This document shows positions 18,077 through 32,448 of a DNA stretch of 64,000 nucleotides, piece by piece. Within the stretch, counting starts at the first letter, position 1, and every line of letters starts with the position of its first letter. The notes under the pieces are model-generated. The model made no database searches and had not been told where the DNA came from. It was given only the letters and a program-made list of their open reading frames with translations. Source of the DNA: Syngnathus acus (lineage: Eukaryota > Chordata > Actinopteri > Syngnathiformes > Syngnathidae). The stretch lies in assembly GCF_901709675.1 (NCBI RefSeq), contig NC_051089.1, positions 2,049,476-2,113,475 on the forward strand, given 5' to 3'. Position numbers and translations under genes: made by a program.

Positions 18077-21000
18077 ATGAATTAACGAGAACAAGAATTT
18101 TCATTCTTATCTCTCCATTATGTAACATCCTGCAAAATTTGTTGTGAGAATTTGCTCTTGAGGAACACTCCGGCAGGCGAGGAGTTAATAAATGAGAGGA
18201 AATGACAATTGAAAAGCGTGTCACCTGCAGACAATTCTATCTCGCTCCTCAAATGGTACTTACGAAACTGGGCTCCGATTGCTTCCTTACGTGTCTCATT
18301 TCCTCTTGCCCACATTTTCTATCTTTGTCCTATTTCTATCTGGGTTTCACTTTCCAGCACTTGAAACATGTCTTTAGCACTCAATTGCATAGATGCAAAT
18401 TGTAGAAATTGAAATCTTCTCTCTGTCAAATAGACCAAACCTGTTGAAAGCAAATTTACATAATAGCCATATGAGAGACTACAGACTTGCCAGAAATGTG
18501 TCAAAGTGGCAAAATATCCAGCGTTAAATCATTACTGCTGCTTGTTCATAGTGTCGTTATCACAGCCAGGAACATGTTGTAAAAGCAATTATCCTTCATT
18601 TTGAACTTTCTGAAGAAAGGCTGCAACCTCCATACTTAATCATCTAAATAAAATATTCAGAAATTACATTGTATTCATATGAATAAGGGTGCACAGGTGC
18701 AAGCATGTGACTAATTATGGCATAAAATAACATTTGAAAAAGACAGAATTGAGCAGTGGCCGTCAATAATAGGGCTGTTAGGGCCTTTTCACACTGCACT
18801 TAACATCGCGCACCTGCTTTTCCTTACCTATATTTAAAGACGAAAAATCAACCATCGCGATGTGGTAAATGACATTTTATGTGCTAAATTAATCTATTTA
18901 CATCCTGCGGAAGAAGCGCAGCAATTTTTCTCATTTGGCAGACGTAATCCTTAATGTGTCCAGTCAACCGATCATTTGTTTGCTTGAATATTTGATATCA
19001 AAAGATAATTACATTATTTGCTCTGAGGAATCACTGGCTTCTACTACTTTAACTTTTAAAATTTGCATCCTTGCCCTAGAGCTACACATACTACTCTGTC
19101 GCATATGATCTTGTATACGCGAGATGTCAGCGATCTGTATCCTGGCAACATGTGTTGCAGAAATAATCACTCAGGGTTTGAGAGTAAACTTTATGGTATG
19201 ATACTCAAGTTGCCTACATGAGAGAAGAACCTTGAGGATGCGGCATTGTCAAAATTGTAATTTGTCCCCTAACACCTCTGGCAAGGTTGCGTCCATGTGT
19301 TCGGGTGTGGGGGGTGCTTGACCTGCCGATGTTGAGCTTCCTCGCTCACTAAGGAGTCTGGCACTCAGGTCACAGGTAATGGCTGCGGCCAGATGGCACC
19401 TATCGCCTCGGGACAAAGGGCGGATGCTAGTCATTGTTAAACTTTGGAGCTTTGCATATTCTAGCATTATTTAATGCTTGATTACATGCATCATTTATCA
19501 CAATTATGTCTTGATAAAAATTTGATGCAAAACACAGGCGAGGCCCGCTGAATATTCACACTTTGACCTCTCCCGCTGAATCAACCCCGGAGGAAAGGAA
19601 AGCCAATTATTTTGCACAAAATATGTTAAACTATCATGATGAGACACAAAAGCAATATGAAACCAATCATTTGGTTACGGTAAATAATTGGTCATGATTA
19701 CAGTCATAGACTACAAACCAGAATATGATTGCCATCTATCAATTATTCGGTTAGATGATACAAATAGCTTGCTTGTTTATTTATTTATTTATAATAAAAA
19801 AATGTTCCAAAGGAAAAAAATCATAAATGATCAGTGTCATGATCCTTTCTCTTCCCCAGTATTTTTCCAAGGCCTGATCCAGGTGATGGGCGGAGTCTCA
19901 GGCACACACCTGTGCAGTGTCCCAGTTAGCTGACTACTTTGTGCTGGGGAGAAGAAAACCAGTGACAAACAAAACAGTGCAGGTACTCCCCACAGTCGAC
20001 TGTTGCCAGATGAATTATGTGGTAGGTAACAACAGATCATTATATTAATAAATGAATGGATTGAATGAGGTTAAAATTTGCATTGACAGCGCATTACATT
20101 ATAAGCATGTTTGCTGCTTACCTGTGTGCCTCTCTAAATGACATGCTAAATAAACCACAGCCAGACCCAGAAAAAAAATATATGTAATGGTTGTTAGGCT
20201 ACTCAAATCAACACATGCTTAGAGAGAAATGCAACAAGAGAGCACTGTAGGTGTATATGAAGTCTCTATGTGAGAAAAGTCCAGGTACGCTAGAGGTTAA
20301 AACTGAGTGCTGGTATTTTGTACTGGCCCATTTCAAGCGTTGATAATGACCTTTTGCGGCCATTGGTGGAAGATTACGAGGCTATTGATACCTCGGAGCC
20401 TTCAAGTTACCAAGCCAAATTCTTCAAAGCGTTTCAGGCTTCTGAATAAGGCTGGTTCATCTCAGTGACAACACAGAGCTTCCTGCTACTTTTTAAATTC
20501 TTCAGCACTGCCTTTAGGCATGTGCCAGTGCCACAGACTCTAAAAACATGTATGGGCGGGGTACCTGCTTTATAAGTTGCCATTTGGGTGCTACAATAAT
20601 GATGAGTTTGTCTTTTGAACAAGCAAGGAACCATTGGAAGTGAGTTTGTTGAACTGGATTTTCTACTGTTATAAAAGTAAATACTCTAGGGTTGAAGTTA
20701 TGTCTTAACACTGTTGACAGTTTGCTAAGATGTACATACTTCCTTCCAGGTTACTTTCCCAGTGGCCTTAAAATGTCTGTGGATTTGACAGCTGCTTTAT
20801 TGTACTCTGTCAAATACAACTGACAGCTTCTATGAGCTCGGCCTGAACTCGATGCTGGCAGAAAGTTATTGATATGTCAGTGTCACCACCCTGAGTATTC
20901 CGCTTCCCGGCCACAATACAAGAACTGGAGGATGGGTGTTTAGCCCGTGACTGCGTGTGCTCTTGTGGTAATCGGTCCGAGCGTGGGTCGGCAACTTGTG

Positions 21001-22222
21001 GCCACAGCTGTATCTGGCCACCTCCACTGTGGCTTTAGAAAAGAAATCATGAGTATTTTTTTTATATATATTGTCAATTAACATTGTTTTTCTTTCATTG
21101 ATGAGGGATGGAGTTATTGTAGCACAAATTAGCGACAATTCTCTAGTTGAAGCCTCACATGCAGATGTGATGCACAGCTGACTGATTAAAATGCACATTT
21201 GCAAATTCTTTTTTTTCCCATCCATCAATTTTCTACTACAATTGCAAGAAGCAACAGCCAACGTCAACAACAGCTTGGAAATATGAGCATCAAAACGCAA
21301 ACGTGCACCTGCTGCCAATGCTGACTTGAATGATAAAGTACATGAACAAGATCTTCCGGTTAGTCACATGTTGGCAGGTTTCAGAGGCAACAGCTTGTCT
21401 CTAATCAGACACAGTTTCTTTTGGTTCAATTGTTTGCGTTGGGTTGCTTTTCTGACTCAAGGAAAAGAGAATACCTCAAACATGTTAACAAAAACACATT
21501 CGACCCATTGGAAAAAACCTAACCAACGATTCCTAAAAGTAAAATATCAAAACATGATGTAGTACATGGCTTGTAGAAATTATACTGAGCATACAAGAAA
21601 GAAAGAGTTTGTCTTTTTTTATATAATGCCGCTACTGCATTTTTTATTGGATTATGTAAAGTCAAAATTGAATTCTAAATCCATTTGACTGAGTATCTGC
21701 GAAGGCTGTCCAGGGACGGAGACATCATTATGAATGTTAATTGTTAATAATTATCCTTCTCCTAAGGGTAACCCGGATTTCAGGACAGTGGGAGCTGATT
21801 TGGGGAGAAAAAAGGAAAATAGAGGACATGGAGACTAAGTGAGAGAATAAATAAAGGAGAGAAGCATCCAAGTATTTTGTAAAAACTCAATGTTGTATGC
21901 AACGTTTTAGTGACTGGAGGACACAAGAGCCAGCTTAACGTCAGACCGTCTGCTTTTCAACATTTGTATCAGCTCAGAGGATTTCATTTAATACCAACAT
22001 TAAATGGAAGTGTCAGGATTTTTTCGTCACATTTTGGTTGTGCTGCACATGTATGAATGTCAAGAAAATTTCACATTCATTCTTCAAGATGGTATCACAA
22101 CAGTGTGTGTGTGTCCCACAAGCCTCAAACTAGTGCTCAGTGCTACAAGACCTCCAAATTATTATTCCACTTAATTCTGAAAATTTGGGTTCAGCTTTTT
22201 ACGCACAAATAATCACCACTGT

Positions 22223-22645
22223 TACATTCACTGGACAAAATATAAATATAACACTTTTATTTGTGCTCCCATTCCTAATGAGCTGAACTCATAATTGGAC
22301 TTTTGTACACTAAAGGCCTTAATGAGCACTTCTCTTTTTCCAAAATGATCCAAGTCACAAATGGAACATGTGACAATGCTGTTTAGACAGCAAAATTATT
22401 TGCACAGGTTATCCATGATAAATACATTACAGAAGACTGATTTTCCAGTCCCTTAACTCTGCAAATTGTAAAAAAAATCACCATTTAATGGCTATAATTG
22501 ACACCAAAATTTGAACCTGCCTCACAGTAGGTATGAATGGGTCAGTCTGACTGTTTTGACATGTCCACCACCTTCCTCACCTTAACAATCGGAGGGTTCC
22601 CACAATAAAAGTCCTATTGAAAATATGCAGTTTGACTGCATTGCT
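22223..22645. mobile_element. Old dispersed DNA-transposon-like repeat
   Basis: Contains CACTGGACAAAATATAAATA, GCTCCCATTC, ATGAGCTGAACTC, a run near GCACTTCTC and, further on, CACAATAAAAG and ATGCAGTTTGA in an order I know from a widespread vertebrate interspersed repeat. It is heavily diverged and no ends or target duplication were fixed. The family name is not claimed. Confidence 0.5.
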
Positions 22646-25600
22646 GGCTTGGGTTGGAGGCTATGCACACCAAAGTGGCGTGATTTACTGACAGCTGAGA
22701 CTGGCTTCAAATTATGGACACATGAATCTTTAATGACTGAAAATGTCAACTTGGATCCAGGGAAAGGAACACTTGAAAATTGAGAGCTACCTTATGTAGC
22801 CATTGTGAAGTCGGCCAGTGGGGCACATTGAGAAGATATTTCTTCATAATATATTTCTGTGTTAAATGGAAGCTTCACTCTTGTGGTGAAGTGTAAATGG
22901 AAACTCTACCAAACTTGGTTGGCAGTATCATTCCAAGTCAAGTTTTAACAAGTTAAGAACAGTTTTTTTTTTTTTTGACTTTGTCCTCTGAATGTGTGTC
23001 AGGGGAGGAGGGGACACAAAAAAAGACAAACCTTGAGAGAATTACAGAGTAGAATAATTAGAGCATGTTATCATTTGTATAATCTTCACCACCAACGCAT
23101 CTCACCTCTACCGCAACCTTGAACTGAGAAAAGTCTTTACCAAAGAAGCTCTCTTGCACATTCTACTTTTGGAGTGCTAGTTTGAATCTGGTCGCGAGAG
23201 TTGAAGGAAATGCTGCAATTCCAACGTTAACCTTGCCTGTTGGATGTCGGCCAATCCTAAACTTCCATGACGTGGAACGGCTACTTGTCTTTCCAAATAA
23301 GAAAGGGAAACAAAAAGGGAAGTGAACAATTTGCAAAAAAATAAATAAATAAATCCAGTGCCAACTTGGATATTAAATGCAGTAAATAAATAGCAGCCAG
23401 ATGGTTTTCACTTATTGTTGAAGCATATCGACAGATTTTCTTTTGCATTTCACTCTCCGTGCCTGAAGTAGGTACCGGATAGTATAAAGTGTCATTAGAA
23501 TTTCAATGCATACTAATTGTGCTTGCAGGGAAATTTGGTGTGGCCAAGTAGGAGGCATTTGATCAGTTCTGCAAAGCCAGCCAGGCGGGAACCTTTGCTT
23601 TCCACCTCGCTGACTTTTGCTGCTTTGAAGTTGAGGTGCAAAATCAATTGAACACATGGTGGCAAGTAAATTAAGATGTTTGGAGCTTATTGTTGAATGA
23701 CTGAAAGGTTTGGAAGGAAATATGCAAGCTGCTTTATTTTTTTCCCCCTATAATTATCTCAATGCTGTTGGATTTATTTTATAAACAGTACAGTTTTAAG
23801 AAAAACAATATTTTTCTCCCGGCAAGCTGTTTTATACGTTGGCAAATTTCATTTAAAGTCAGCATCCAAATTTGAGTGCAAATGGCTCTCTCTTAGCATT
23901 TTTGCTGCCAATTCTCAACTGTTGGATTTTTCTCCATCAAACGGAGGCAAAAGGCTGTCTGTGTCGGAATAAGATTATCATGGGGATAATCGCCATCATT
24001 TTTGGAGTAAAGTACAGCTTTGACTTATCCCCAGAGGAAAGACAGAAGATAATATATAATAATAAAAGTGTGAATATTTTTGAAGATCAACTTATATCTC
24101 CATGTGCGCAATATCCTCCGGGTGACCTTTTTACACAGCCCCGCCGCATTTCATTAGCTCGGGAGCAGAATTAGAAGTAGAACCTTGGCCATAACTAATT
24201 TAATGGCTAAGTTCTCTGGAACCAAATCAGCCACAAAAGTTAGTTATGGGTGTCATTATTATGATGAAATTATTTTTGTTCTTGACGGAAGCATTCGGCA
24301 TGTGACAGCAATGAGGATGAGCGAGGAAAAAAAAGCAACTTCGTCAGTGCAAAAAAAATAATCACTAAGACGGAAGAAAGTGTAAGCTCTTTACCCAATG
24401 CGCCTTTGCATATAAATGAGAGATTAGGCAGAAACTATATCTTACCGTCCAATAGAATACATATGCCTAATTACAATATATTCATAAAGTGAGAGTGTAA
24501 TTTCCACAAAGGAGATTACAAACGAAGGTCAGAAAAGGCCCTTACTGTTCTCGGCATACCTATTAGGATGCTGATGCTGCTTCTCCTTCCAGATGAGATG
24601 ATGCCTCATCCTGAGGAGGAGACTAATTAGGGAAAGAATACGTGTTGAGGAACATACTTGAATCATGAACATGGGACAGCAGAAAACAAAGTAATCTGAT
24701 CAGGCTACTTTTTAACATCTTGTGACAATAATTATTAAATATCCTCTGATGTAATATTACAACGATTTTGTTTAAATCAGTAAGTACTCAGAAGAAAAAG
24801 TTTCAAGAATATATTAAGATTTAAGGATTTATAGATTCACTACAACAGTCTTTATCTCGTCACAAAGCCGCAATGCTTTTTTTGTTGAACATGTTAACAC
24901 ATATATGTGCTCACATGATATATTAATCTTAATTGCTGCAATGACACATGCACATAAGCATGGCCATGAATGAAAATGCCGCAGTTGATAACATGAACCG
25001 GCAGGACTTGTGAGAGAAATCTTAATTTGTCAATCTTCTCCAAATCAAATGTCATGATGGAGGTCACTGAAATTCCTTGTCCTGTCATTTGCATGTGAAT
25101 AAGCAAAAGCTCTTGTTTCTGTTAATGTTGCCGCTGTCTTTTGGTGAAATTATTTTGGTGAAAATCGATTAGATTTTTTCAATTCTCGCAGGTGCTATAA
25201 AAATCTCACATTAAGTGTAACAATCTGAAAAGGCAGGAAAGATTTTGACGGTTTTAATTCAGTCAAATGGCAGTAAATGTTTAAAACACTTCCGAACTCA
25301 ATTGGGAGATCTCTGTAAGGCCATGACAAAAATCTTTTTTTTTTTAATTATTACCTTCCATTTGATAATACTGAATGAAATTGAACATTCATCTAATGTA
25401 TCAAAAAAGCGAGCTTTTAAATAAAGTTCAGAGAGCCTGATTATTTTTTTTGTACCAGACCTCCATAATATTATTTTATACTGTTCTCATGGGCAGTTTT
25501 ATATTTTAAAAGTGAATGGGACAATGTGACTAGATATATTTCAATTTAGTTTGAGGACATGACCATGAGGTCACAAAAAGGAAATCGTCAATTGTCGACC

Positions 25601-27956
25601 TTCAAAATCATTCGATGCCAGGATCTAATTGGACATGAGATTCTTTTTATTTTTTTAATCTCTTTCCACTCTACTTTGAGCGGGCGAGACAAACCTTTCT
25701 ATTTCTGCTTTGTGATAAAGTCGTAATCATGACAACCTGGAGCACACAAACTGAAAAAACACCACAAACAAACTAGAGCATAACCGCTTCCAACACGGTC
25801 GTATTTAAAGGTAGTTGTTGTTGACAAGATTCCTTTAGTGATTGGCTCAGTGGAGAGATACGAGTCATGTACTGGAGCCTGGTTCTTCTCCTGTCTTGTG
25901 TACTACAGACTACAGAGGTTAATCAACAATCCGTCTCCTCTGTCCCTCTTTCATCTGACCTCTCTCCTCTGCGTGTCTCATCTGGAGGGAATATCGGCAT
26001 GGTATTTGCTCCTTGATTGGCTGTGGTGGAACAATCCATATATATGTCTGTTGTGACCACGTGGATCCGATTTCTGGAAGCCCCAAGACAGACACAAGCC
26101 ATCAGATCTCCCTCCAAACGACCTTTGCTTCCAGGGAATGGATCTACCGGAGAGTACGGTGATAATTGATCCTTAGCAAGGCATTCACTATTGATGAAAC
26201 AGTCGAGGCTTTCAATTACCTTTTTTATGATCTCGTTTGATATATGCATAGAGTATTCACAATATTTTAGATTTGTATTTGTCAGGGATTTCAAATGAGC
26301 GAGCATTGCTCATGTTGTTTACCAAATGCTTTTCTGAAGATACTTCTCAGTATTCGTACCAGGAATGTGACCTACAATATATGAGTGGCCTGTGGCAGTG
26401 TAATAGCTCAGATGATTCAGAAGTGTGACATAAGGTCATCGTGGAAGAGGGCGCAATGTTTTGTGACACACTCTTAATCTGTCACGGTTATTACTGTGGC
26501 TTTTGCATGGAACTATCTGTCCTCTCATCATTTTCCTTGTGACCTTCATGTTGCATTTAGGGAGCCTCTGCTTCTGGAGGGCATATTTGTCATAAATACT
26601 TAGCGCTGTACTTTGTCTAACTGAAGACAATTGTGTTGAATTTTCAAAACAATATATTATCTTCTACTTTGTCTCTGACAATGTCTGGGTGTTAGGTTTA
26701 ATTTGTCTACGCTCAGTAGTGAAAAGGTTGTGCTGTCAGCTCGGCACAAAAATGTGTCACATATTGCATATTTATTCAATGTTAAAGGCCAACATAAAGG
26801 ACAGATATGTTTTTGAATGTGAGACAGCCCATTGGCCACAAGAACGCAAAACCCTATGCCTCATTCATAGAAACGCTACCATTGTCCAAAGACCTTTCTA
26901 AGTAATGGTACTTGATGAAATAAAATGGCTTTAATCTAGTCATAGAAAACTCATTCCAAGCAAAGAACTTCCCCGCAAACACGATAATTCATGCCCGCTA
27001 ATATTTTTTTGAAATTTGTTTGCAATAATTGCATACAATGTGAAGGTTAAAGGAAAATGCTTGCAAATGTTCAAGGGAAGTTGACTGTCGCTGCAAAATG
27101 CGGCATCGCCATTATACTACATAGCGTGCTGAACATCCACTCACTTCCACATTGTGCATGGAGGTTTTTCAAGCCATATGAAAAGAGAAAAGCAATATGG
27201 AGCCTTTTTTTCTTAGATTTGGCATAACATTAATTCGCCACCCTCCCACTTCCAAGGCAATTAGCTTTGATGCATTTCAGTGACAACTCTTGCCCAAATC
27301 AGTATAGCTAGCTAGCATGGCAATAAACAATTTCAGCAAGTCCATTGGGCGACAGTAGATAAGCAAATCAATGAGGTTACAGGGTAAAAAAATATACACA
27401 AAGAATCCATCATTACTTTTGTAGTTATTCTAATTTGTCTTTGCTTACTGGTCTTCTAATGACACCGATGCAACTAAATAGGAAAAATACTAAATCCTTA
27501 AAGGAGACAGGAAAGAAATTTTGAATTTATGCAATTTTATTTGGGTGGTTGCACAAAAACAAAATCATTTCGACCAATATATTTCTTTTTTTATGTACAG
27601 TAGATATATATTCAACTAAAAAAAGAATCTAGATCCTGTTGTTTTTATTCAAAGCAAGCACTTGATAACATAAAATGGTGTAAATTCACTTTTTTTTTCC
27701 AATGTACTATATTACGGAAAAGTTACTTTTTTTTTTAGTGTTGATTGACTGAGATGTGTTGCAGCAACAAAACCAAAAACTACAATATCAAGCAAACACT
27801 GAGAGAAAAAAAGGAGGAAACATTTTTTTAAATTTGTTTTCAAGGTATGTTAAGGACTGTGTGCAAATGCAATTGTACCGAAAAAAAGATTTGAATGTCT
27901 AAAATTGTGAAAAGCAGTAGAAAATGACACAAGTATGAAGACACATAATTAAAACA

Positions 27957-29451
27957 TTTATTGCAGTAGCTGTATAGAAGTAACAAGGATTAACTGTTTC
28001 ATTATCTGTGATGTCAAACACCCTCACAAGTGGCACATACCGCGATAAGCAAATCACTCCATCCTACTTTATATTGTGACATAAACATGAAAGTGCTTCA
28101 CAAACCAAATATTATATGCACAAATAAATTCTACAAAAATAAACACACACGCACACAAAATGAAGTTAATTTCAAAAAGCTATATCTCGTTAAGCATGCT
28201 GTTCCATTGTGTATTTTGCCATCCATGCTGTGGAAGAAAAACAAACCTTTTCAGACAGCGTTCTCTGCACATGCCTTTTTAAATACCTGTACTGTTATTT
28301 TTCATTTTAATACCTGTGCAGTTATGACTCAAAATTTGGCAAACAGCCAATGCATAAGGCATTTAATTGTGGACAATTATACTGGCCAAAAAATTGTCAG
28401 TGTTGATTAAGAACAGTTTTTAAAATAAAGTCATGAAGGCACAGTGATTAAAATATGATTGTTACCTGTTTTTTTTTTTTTTTGTGGTGTGCAAAGAAAT
28501 AATGGTCCCTGCGGAAATAATATACATATATATATACGTATACTTAGATATATACATATGTCACCAAATTCCAAATACTACTGCAGGATTGTACTGAATT
28601 GAATCACAGTCTGACTCAAATCTATACAGCAATAAGATCAACATCAGATAAAACATTTACAAATATATTGCAACCCAATTGTTCTGAACACTTTCAAATT
28701 CAGTTTATAGAGTTTTCATAGCGTTTTGCTTTTATAATGCACATATTGAGCACTGACATCCTTCATACATTTTTCTTGTTTGTTTAAAAACAGATTATCT
28801 ATGATTTTATAGTCACATGTACCATATGGGAAAAAATTCGTGACAACAGCATTGTTTCAAAAGCAAATGCAAAAAGCGGTGGATTGAAAGAAAAAGAAAA
28901 TGGCAGACATGTTACAGGTGACTGTCCAGCCCTGATGACTAAAGCAGTGATTATAGCAGCGACCTCTCCAAATCACTGTGGTTATTACAGATACGTGACA
29001 GTGGTTAATAAGTCTTATTTACAAACACAATGACATGAATGAACAAGCGTCTGCATACAGTGTTTTGAGAACATTGTTTTCTGAAATGTAAATCCATTTT
29101 CTTTGCTCGTGTCGAATAATATATACTAGCCGGGAACACCTCAATAACAACCACGTTACATATTTGTATACATTTCAGTCTCCCATGATAGTTTTTTCTT
29201 AATGATGTCTTTTCATCCCACCCTCCCCATTTCAATCCATGAAGGTTAAAAAAAAAATACATCCTCAGCATTGTTGACTTGGAGGGAACACTGCAGAAGC
29301 ACTTTAGTTTTATGCTGTACATTGTACATGTGGCTACCACTATGCGGAAGCAGACGTGGTAAGAGATGATGAGAAGAAGAAATAATAAAAAAAAAGAATA
29401 GCGCCTTCTTTTGTCAGTTTGTGTTGTCACAACACACGGGCAAAGTCCATT
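27957..29451 (-). other. Probable 3' UTR of the pcdh9-like gene
   Basis: Sequence following the stop codon at 29452-29454. AATAAA on the minus strand at 27957-27962 is one possible poly(A) signal, giving a 3' UTR of about 1.5 kb. Other AT-rich stretches could serve too, so the end is a guess. An alternating AT/GC stretch near 28,523-28,565 (TATACATATATATATACGTA) is present. Confidence 0.4.
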
Positions 29452-29819
29452 TTAAAGCTGCTGGTCCTTGGGGCTATCTGGGCAGGAAGCTGTCTGGCAG
29501 GACTTCAAACTTACCAAAGGAATATCAGCCATGCCACTGCTTGTGAAGTGTCCCTCTTCGCTCCCAAATTGCTTCCTGTCACCAAAGTCCGACTGCCCGT
29601 TCTCTTTTTTCCAGGTTCGAGTCAAGGTATGTCCATTGAGAAATTTATCCTTGGGACCCCACTCCCTCTGCGACCCAAAACTGGACACGGGGGATTTGTG
29701 CTGCTGGTAGGACGCCAACGTCGGGGGCATCCAGCAGTTGTCCGAATGTCCGAGGACCAGGCATTCCTGTGTGCACATCTCAGAGGCCTCCATCAGGCCA
29801 CGAGGTCCCAGGGGCCCAT
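29452..29819 (-). CDS. pcdh9: Protocadherin-9-like, terminal coding exon
   Basis: Encodes the C-terminal end of a delta-1 protocadherin, a homophilic adhesion protein of neuronal membranes; this part lies in the cytoplasm. The acceptor TCTCCTCAG sits before 29,819; two bases complete the split codon from the exon at 52,311, giving [15 protein letters not shown] across the junction. Then follow [43 protein letters not shown] and a DIPL stretch, ending SPKDQQL and TAA. The block order and ending fit vertebrate PCDH9 better than PCDH1, PCDH7 or PCDH11, from memory of these families. About 122 residues are encoded. An ATG-initiated reading of 113 codons inside this exon is not a separate gene. 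Confidence 0.9.
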
Positions 29820-30399
29820 CTGAGGAGATGGAAAAAGGAAATCAGGTGAGTACATGTCAATGACACTAAGTTGTGGGCTTCATTCAAAATATCTTGTTTT
29901 TCTACATGTTGCAAAACATTTTTCATAGAGTGAGTGGCCTTCAAACCGCTCATGAGAACAGACCGGGGTGAACTATACTAAAAAATTGTATTGACTCGAT
30001 TGAACGGGATTCATTATTATTGCTGCTCATTCATGTGTACAATATCAGAATGAATGTATTTTCAGTCTTTGACAAGAACGTCTCCATCTGACAAAACAAA
30101 TCTAAGGCCTAAGCGTGGAATTGTAGCTTTGCTTCAATCTTATGACACGTGAGGCTAACAAATGTGATGCCTGATGACGACTGTAAGGGAACATGGAGCT
30201 CATCACAATAACAGGAAGTCATAATTGGTACACAAAAATTCCAAGCAAGGCAAAAACAATCATGGTTGTGTGCATAACCTCAGAATGCAATAATCAATGG
30301 CACCCATGAGATAGCAAGATGAATTTCTTAAATGAGATGGTCGACAAGTGAATAGACCTCAGGGGAGATATTAGGGAAGAGATCTGAAAGGGGAACTGA

Positions 30400-30418
30400 G
30401 TGTGTGTGTGTGTGTGTA
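30400..30418. repeat. TG microsatellite
   Basis: About nine uninterrupted TG units. Confidence 0.9.
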
Positions 30419-31006
30419 TGGACATGGTGCTCATGGTCGAGAACGCTGATTGTGCGTGAGCGTCATAATGATGTCTTTGCGGTTTGTGCACTTTAACCTG
30501 AGGAAAGACGATCAATCAAATTGTTTGTAGAACTGGATGTGCTCAGATCACTGTATGTATTGATTATGATCATCTTGTGTATTGATTTTAAAATGCAAAT
30601 ATTCAGTCATGTTTGTGTCAGAAAGAAATAACGAGATAGGGTCCTCGTGTATATCCTTCATATATAAAAATTCACATGTGGTGGGCAGAAGATTGATTTT
30701 TCTCAGAAGGTTTCATCTGTTCATGCACAACAACTTTGTCAACAGGCTTATGTTACATAAATGATTGGCTAGTATGAACGAATTGCTCAGTCAGTCAAAA
30801 TATCATGTCAAATATACCAGAGGATTGTTTTAAACCTACGATGTGGCATCGATCACCAATGCTCCAGCTAGCCCCCGAGGACTACACGAGCAGCCCGCGG
30901 GCCTGTTTAAAAATAGCACACCAGTGAAGTGTCCACTTGAAAATCGTCATATTTGCAGAGAGGAATCAAAGTAAAGGCTCACACTGCAGGCAAATGCAAA
31001 CCAGAT

Positions 31007-31009
<3 letters not shown>

Positions 31010-31039
<30 letters not shown>
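31010..31039. repeat. 30-base poly-T tract
   Basis: Uninterrupted T run followed by TATATA. On the minus (gene) strand it is poly-A, so it might be the tail of a lost retroinsertion, but nothing recognisable adjoins it. Confidence 0.85.
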
Positions 31040-31042
<3 letters not shown>

Positions 31043-32279
31043 TATACGACCTGTAGCCCTCCATTCCAAAAAGGTTAATGGAAGGCCCTCCCTTGGTGTA
31101 GCATATTCAGATTAAATTGATCTGATACCTCTTCCGCTAAATAATTATACAACTAATTATCGTAGAGTGTCACTTTACTGGATACTCCATGCCTACATTC
31201 CAACTTTTATTCCTTTGTGGCCTCGGGCTTTTAACGCCATAAAATCAATGCACACCTACGTGTAAAACAAAACAAACCCTCCTCTTGTTTGGTCTTTGGA
31301 AATGACCTTATTTAAGAATCAGTGACCTCCAAGGCTTATCACTGCCAGGCGTTTTTGATTATCTCGGGGCACGAGAATATTGCCTTCACTTGTGCCTCAC
31401 AATTCGTCTGACCTCTGTAATCACAACCAACGTGTTATCTATCCGTCACTCTTGTATTTTAGCTAGATAGACCAAAAGACTGATATTTCTTTTTTTTGCT
31501 AACAAGCAGGAATAGAATTACATGCCAAAAGCAAATAGCCGGTGGCTTCGTTTGGGTGCAAAGCCCTCGAGTGCTTTAAATAACACGGAGGCACAGGTGT
31601 TGAGGAATACAAGGAAATGTGTCTGAAGGCGCTGACTATTACAGCACTGCGCAAATTCTGCAGATGTCCACACAGATGGATCTCATGAAGACAAAGAAAA
31701 GCATTAGATTTCTTCCCGATACAACATTGAGAAGATGCACTCAGGGTTGCTCTGATAAATTCTGTAGAAACAGTTGAATAAATGTTATCCAAGAGCACTA
31801 CAATTGTTGAGAGATGGACAATTGCTCAGAGCAGCATTCACATATTCTCTCATGGCCCTCCCACTCAGCACCATGGAGGTTAGAAAAGAGGAGAAGGTTG
31901 TTTAAAAGTGAATTTGTGTTTTCTTTTTTGTCTGTTGGCTATAGCTAATGAGAGAGTGTTTGGCTAATTAATTGGATGCACTCTATCAGTACTGATGTGC
32001 CTGGCGTATAGCAACAACCTACAGCTTCCACAAAGGCGGCAAGAACGGGCAGGGAGAGAGTAAACGTGATTGAGCACGGGGGATCTCGTGTCCATGGGGC
32101 TTGTTTATTTTTCCATGCTGTTAAGCATGCCCAGATGTTGCTATTTGGGAAAGAATGGAACTCTGTTTTGCCGGCAGATTGCTATCTCCAGCTTCTGTTC
32201 AAATAACCACATGGTAGGAGAACGGCAACTCTCAATCTTATTTGGGACCTTCTGCCTCAATGAGTTCCAACTTGGATAT

Positions 32280-32448
32280 TAGTGTTGGGAAAATGAAATT
32301 TAAATTTAGTTTCATGAAATAATTGTATTTCTTTTTGACTCCTCTAGATGGCACTCTGTTGAGTTGTGATTACTGAAACCACTTTAAAAAACAAAAATCA
32401 AAAAAATGATTCATGAAGCAAATTTGAAGCTTCATATTCCCACCACTA
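32280..32448. mobile_element. 169-bp terminal-inverted-repeat MITE
   Basis: The left end TAGTGTTGGGAAAATGAA and the right end, read inversely, TAGTGGTGGGAATATGAA, form imperfect inverted repeats of about 40 bp. The middle holds GACTCCTCTAGATGGCACT. Two other members occur at 59029 and 62335. No transposase; class not determined. Confidence 0.75.

Larger units (their letters stand above)
16270..27956. other. Intergenic region, no gene seen
   Basis: AT-rich sequence between the array and the likely 3' end of the pcdh9-like gene. All open frames are short (up to 150 codons), without a recognisable domain or good splice context. It holds the duplication at 17797 and the dispersed repeat at 22223, listed separately, plus short poly-T runs. 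Regulatory elements may be present but cannot be told from one sequence. Confidence 0.6.
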